Shown: piece by piece, positions 15,266 to 16,576 of the stretch | Layout: each line of letters begins with the position of its first letter | Numbering within the stretch: the stretch's first letter is position 1 | Origin: JBCBSK01 sp039819185 | Lineage (GTDB): Bacteria > Pseudomonadota > Alphaproteobacteria > Rhizobiales > Tepidamorphaceae | Assembly (NCBI GenBank): GCA_039819185.1 | Contig: JBCBSK010000079.1 | Location: 1-16,576 of the forward strand | Length of the DNA: 16,576 bases | Direction: 5' to 3' | The notes under the pieces: model-generated | Databases searched by the model: none | What the model was told of the DNA's origin: nothing | Seen by the model: only the letters and a program-made list of their open reading frames with translations | Position numbers and translations under genes: made by a program

Positions 15266-15292
15266 ACGTGCGCAAGACTCCGTGTCGCACGT
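15266..15292. repeat. Inverted repeat upstream of the ccoN FixK box
   Basis: ACGTGCG (15266-15272) and CGCACGT (15286-15292) form a 7-bp stem with a 13-nt loop, directly next to the FixK box region. No T-run follows. It may be an extra operator or chance. Apart from this and the box, the 209-nt gap shows no gene. Confidence 0.35.
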
Positions 15293-15297
15293 CCAGC

Positions 15298-15311
15298 TTG
15301 AGGCATGTCAA
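15298..15311 (+). promoter_or_regulatory. FixK/FNR-type box upstream of ccoN
   Basis: TTGAGGCATGTCAA is a perfect TTGA-N6-TCAA site, centred at 15304.5. It is nested in a wider near-dyad, CCAGCTT (15293-15299) and AAGCTGG (15311-15317). Class II geometry predicts a start near 15346 and a leader of about 45 nt to the ccoN ATG at 15391. FixK-type activation of cbb3 oxidase operons is well established in rhizobia. Confidence 0.88.
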
Positions 15312-15390
15312 AGCTGGCGTCTGGGTTCGGACCTTTGTGTAGCCCTGCACTACTCTGTGCAGACCGAGGCACTTACACGGGAAAAATACC

Positions 15391-16530
15391 ATGGCGCGCA
15401 CGCTCGCGGCCAAGCAACTAACGATCGAAGAGGGGCTTTATGCGGCCTTCATGATCGTTGTCGCTCTGGCCTGCCTGACTGTCGCGGCGAGAGCCCTCGA
15501 CACAGGCATCATGATCCATGCGTGGATCGGCGTGCTCTTTTCGGGCATCGCCGCGTTCATGATTATCCGCAACTTCATCACGCGCGATGCGGCGCCGATC
15601 CCTGAGGAGATCGATGGCCGGCCCAACTATCAGTATGGGCCGATCAAGCTTGCGGTGTTTTTCTCTGTCTTCTGGGGGCTGGCCGGCTTTCTGGTTGGTC
15701 TGATTATCGCGTTGCAGCTCGCCTATCCGGCGCTCAACCTCGACCTTCCCTGGACGACCTTCGGCCGGCTCCGGCCGCTGCACACCTCGGCGGTGATCTT
15801 CGCCTTCGGCGGCAACGTGCTGATCGCCACGTCATTCTATGTCGTGCAGCGTACATCGAGAGCGCGGATCGGCGGGTCGATGTCGGCCTGGTTCGTGGTT
15901 TGGGGCTACAACGCCTTCATTGCCATTGCCGGCACCGGCTATCTGCTCGGAATCACCCAAGGCAAGGAATATGCCGAACCCGAATGGTATGCCGATCTCT
16001 GGCTGACCATCGTCTGGGTCGTCTATCTCCTGGTTTTCCTGGCGACGATCTGGAAGCGCAAGGAACCCCACATCTATGTGGCTAACTGGTTCTACCTCGC
16101 CTTCATCGTCACGGTGGCGATGTTGCATATCGTCAACAATCTGACGCTGCCGATCTCGGTCTTCGGGTCGAAGTCCTACATCGTCTGGGCCGGTATGCAG
16201 GATGCCATGACCCAGTGGTGGTATGGCCACAACGCGGTCGGCTTCTTCCTAACCGCCGGCTTTCTGGGCATCATGTATTACTTCGTGCCGAAACGCGCCG
16301 AACGGCCGGTCTATTCCTACCGCCTGTCGATCGTGCACTTCTGGGCGCTGATCTTCATCTACATCTGGGCCGGCCCGCACCACCTGCACTACACGGCGGT
16401 GCCGCAATGGGCACAGACGCTCGGGATGACCTTTTCGATCATTCTGTGGATGCCACCCCAGGACGGCATCCACAGAATGATCGAAAAGGTCATCCCGAGC
16501 GTCTGTGCCCATTGCGGCACCGCCGTGTAG
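15391..16530 (+). CDS. ccoN: cbb3-type cytochrome c oxidase subunit I, CcoN (partial, with a false C-terminus)
   Basis: This is the catalytic subunit of the high-affinity cbb3 oxidase, which reduces oxygen to water in the inner membrane during microaerobic respiration. The first 355 residues are genuine: several membrane helices, H131 in RPLHTSAVIFAFGGN (low-spin haem b ligand), H280 in WWYGHNAVGFF and H330/H331 in AGPHHLHYTA (CuB ligands), and Y324, which by spacing matches the cross-linked tyrosine. After about residue 355 (WMP, 16454) the reading frame enters the reverse-complement copy of itself, so the last 24 or so residues up to the stop at 16528-16530 are an artefact. Real CcoN runs to about 480-550 residues. 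GGGA lies 8 nt before the ATG. ccoO, ccoQ and ccoP would be expected next but are beyond the break. Confidence 0.93.
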   Translation: MARTLAAKQLTIEEGLYAAFMIVVALACLTVAARALDTGIMIHAWIGVLFSGIAAFMIIRNFITRDAAPIPEEIDGRPNYQYGPIKLAVFFSVFWGLAGFLVGLIIALQLAYPALNLDLPWTTFGRLRPLHTSAVIFAFGGNVLIATSFYVVQRTSRARIGGSMSAWFVVWGYNAFIAIAGTGYLLGITQGKEYAEPEWYADLWLTIVWVVYLLVFLATIWKRKEPHIYVANWFYLAFIVTVAMLHIVNNLTLPISVFGSKSYIVWAGMQDAMTQWWYGHNAVGFFLTAGFLGIMYYFVPKRAERPVYSYRLSIVHFWALIFIYIWAGPHHLHYTAVPQWAQTLGMTFSIILWMPPQDGIHRMIEKVIPSVCAHCGTAV

Positions 16531-16576
16531 TGCAGGTGGTGCGGGCCGGCCCAGATGTAGATGAAGATCAGCGCCC
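16343..16576. repeat. Fold-back inverted repeat at the right end, 112-nt identical arms
   Basis: Bases 16465-16576 are the exact reverse complement of 16343-16454, around a 10-nt centre (16455-16464). The left arm is normal ccoN coding sequence including the haem-copper region; the right arm is the same sequence turned round and reaches the last base of the window. A coding gene mirrored in mid-frame at a sequence end is most simply an amplification chimera or assembly artefact. Confidence 0.97.

Noticed and set aside
16343..16576. Natural hairpin telomere, CRISPR-like or transposon end
   Set aside because: The arms are in-frame ccoN coding sequence mirrored exactly at the sequence end, with no element genes or target duplication.

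Overview
The window looks like a contig from a GC-rich alphaproteobacterium. The best guess is Hyphomicrobiales (Rhizobiales) or a near relative, because it carries fixL, fixJ, a lone receiver gene, fixK, hemN and ccoN together, with TTGA-N6-TCAA FixK boxes in the gaps between them. The genus cannot be read from the sequence alone. The right end folds back on itself as a near-perfect inverted repeat inside ccoN, which points to an assembly or amplification artefact at a contig end.

Layout. The left edge (1-122) holds the first 40 codons of an unrecognised minus-strand gene. A small DUF1475-like membrane protein follows (277-591, +). Next is a carbon-uptake and sensing block. It has an ActP-like sodium:solute symporter and a small DUF4212-like partner (both minus, 612-2522), a 444-nt gap, a LuxR-type response regulator (2967-3641, +), and a very large hybrid histidine kinase whose N-terminal half is itself a sodium:solute symporter (3663-7220, minus). 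The kinase and regulator have the architecture of CrbS/CrbR (MxtR/ErdR), which control acetate use in Vibrio and Pseudomonas.

The middle (7466-9093, +) carries mscL and a class I/II PLP-dependent aminotransferase, 17 nt apart. From 9300 the window is an oxygen-response module. A compact soluble haem-PAS kinase FixL and its regulator FixJ come first, then a single-domain receiver, then FixK, all on the plus strand and closed by a good rho-independent terminator. hemN (minus) is divergent from an AbrB-family membrane protein (plus), and the window ends in the cbb3 oxidase subunit gene ccoN.

How it fits together. Low oxygen should activate FixL, which phosphorylates FixJ, which turns on fixK; a GTAAGTA FixJ-like site lies upstream of fixK. 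FixK should then act at three perfect TTGA-N6-TCAA boxes: before the lone receiver gene, between hemN and the AbrB-family gene, and before ccoN. The box before the receiver gene predicts a feedback loop in which a FixK-induced receiver could drain or block FixL/FixJ signalling, like FixT in Sinorhizobium but built from a different protein. A 21-bp-arm hairpin just upstream of fixL is a further unexplained regulatory candidate.
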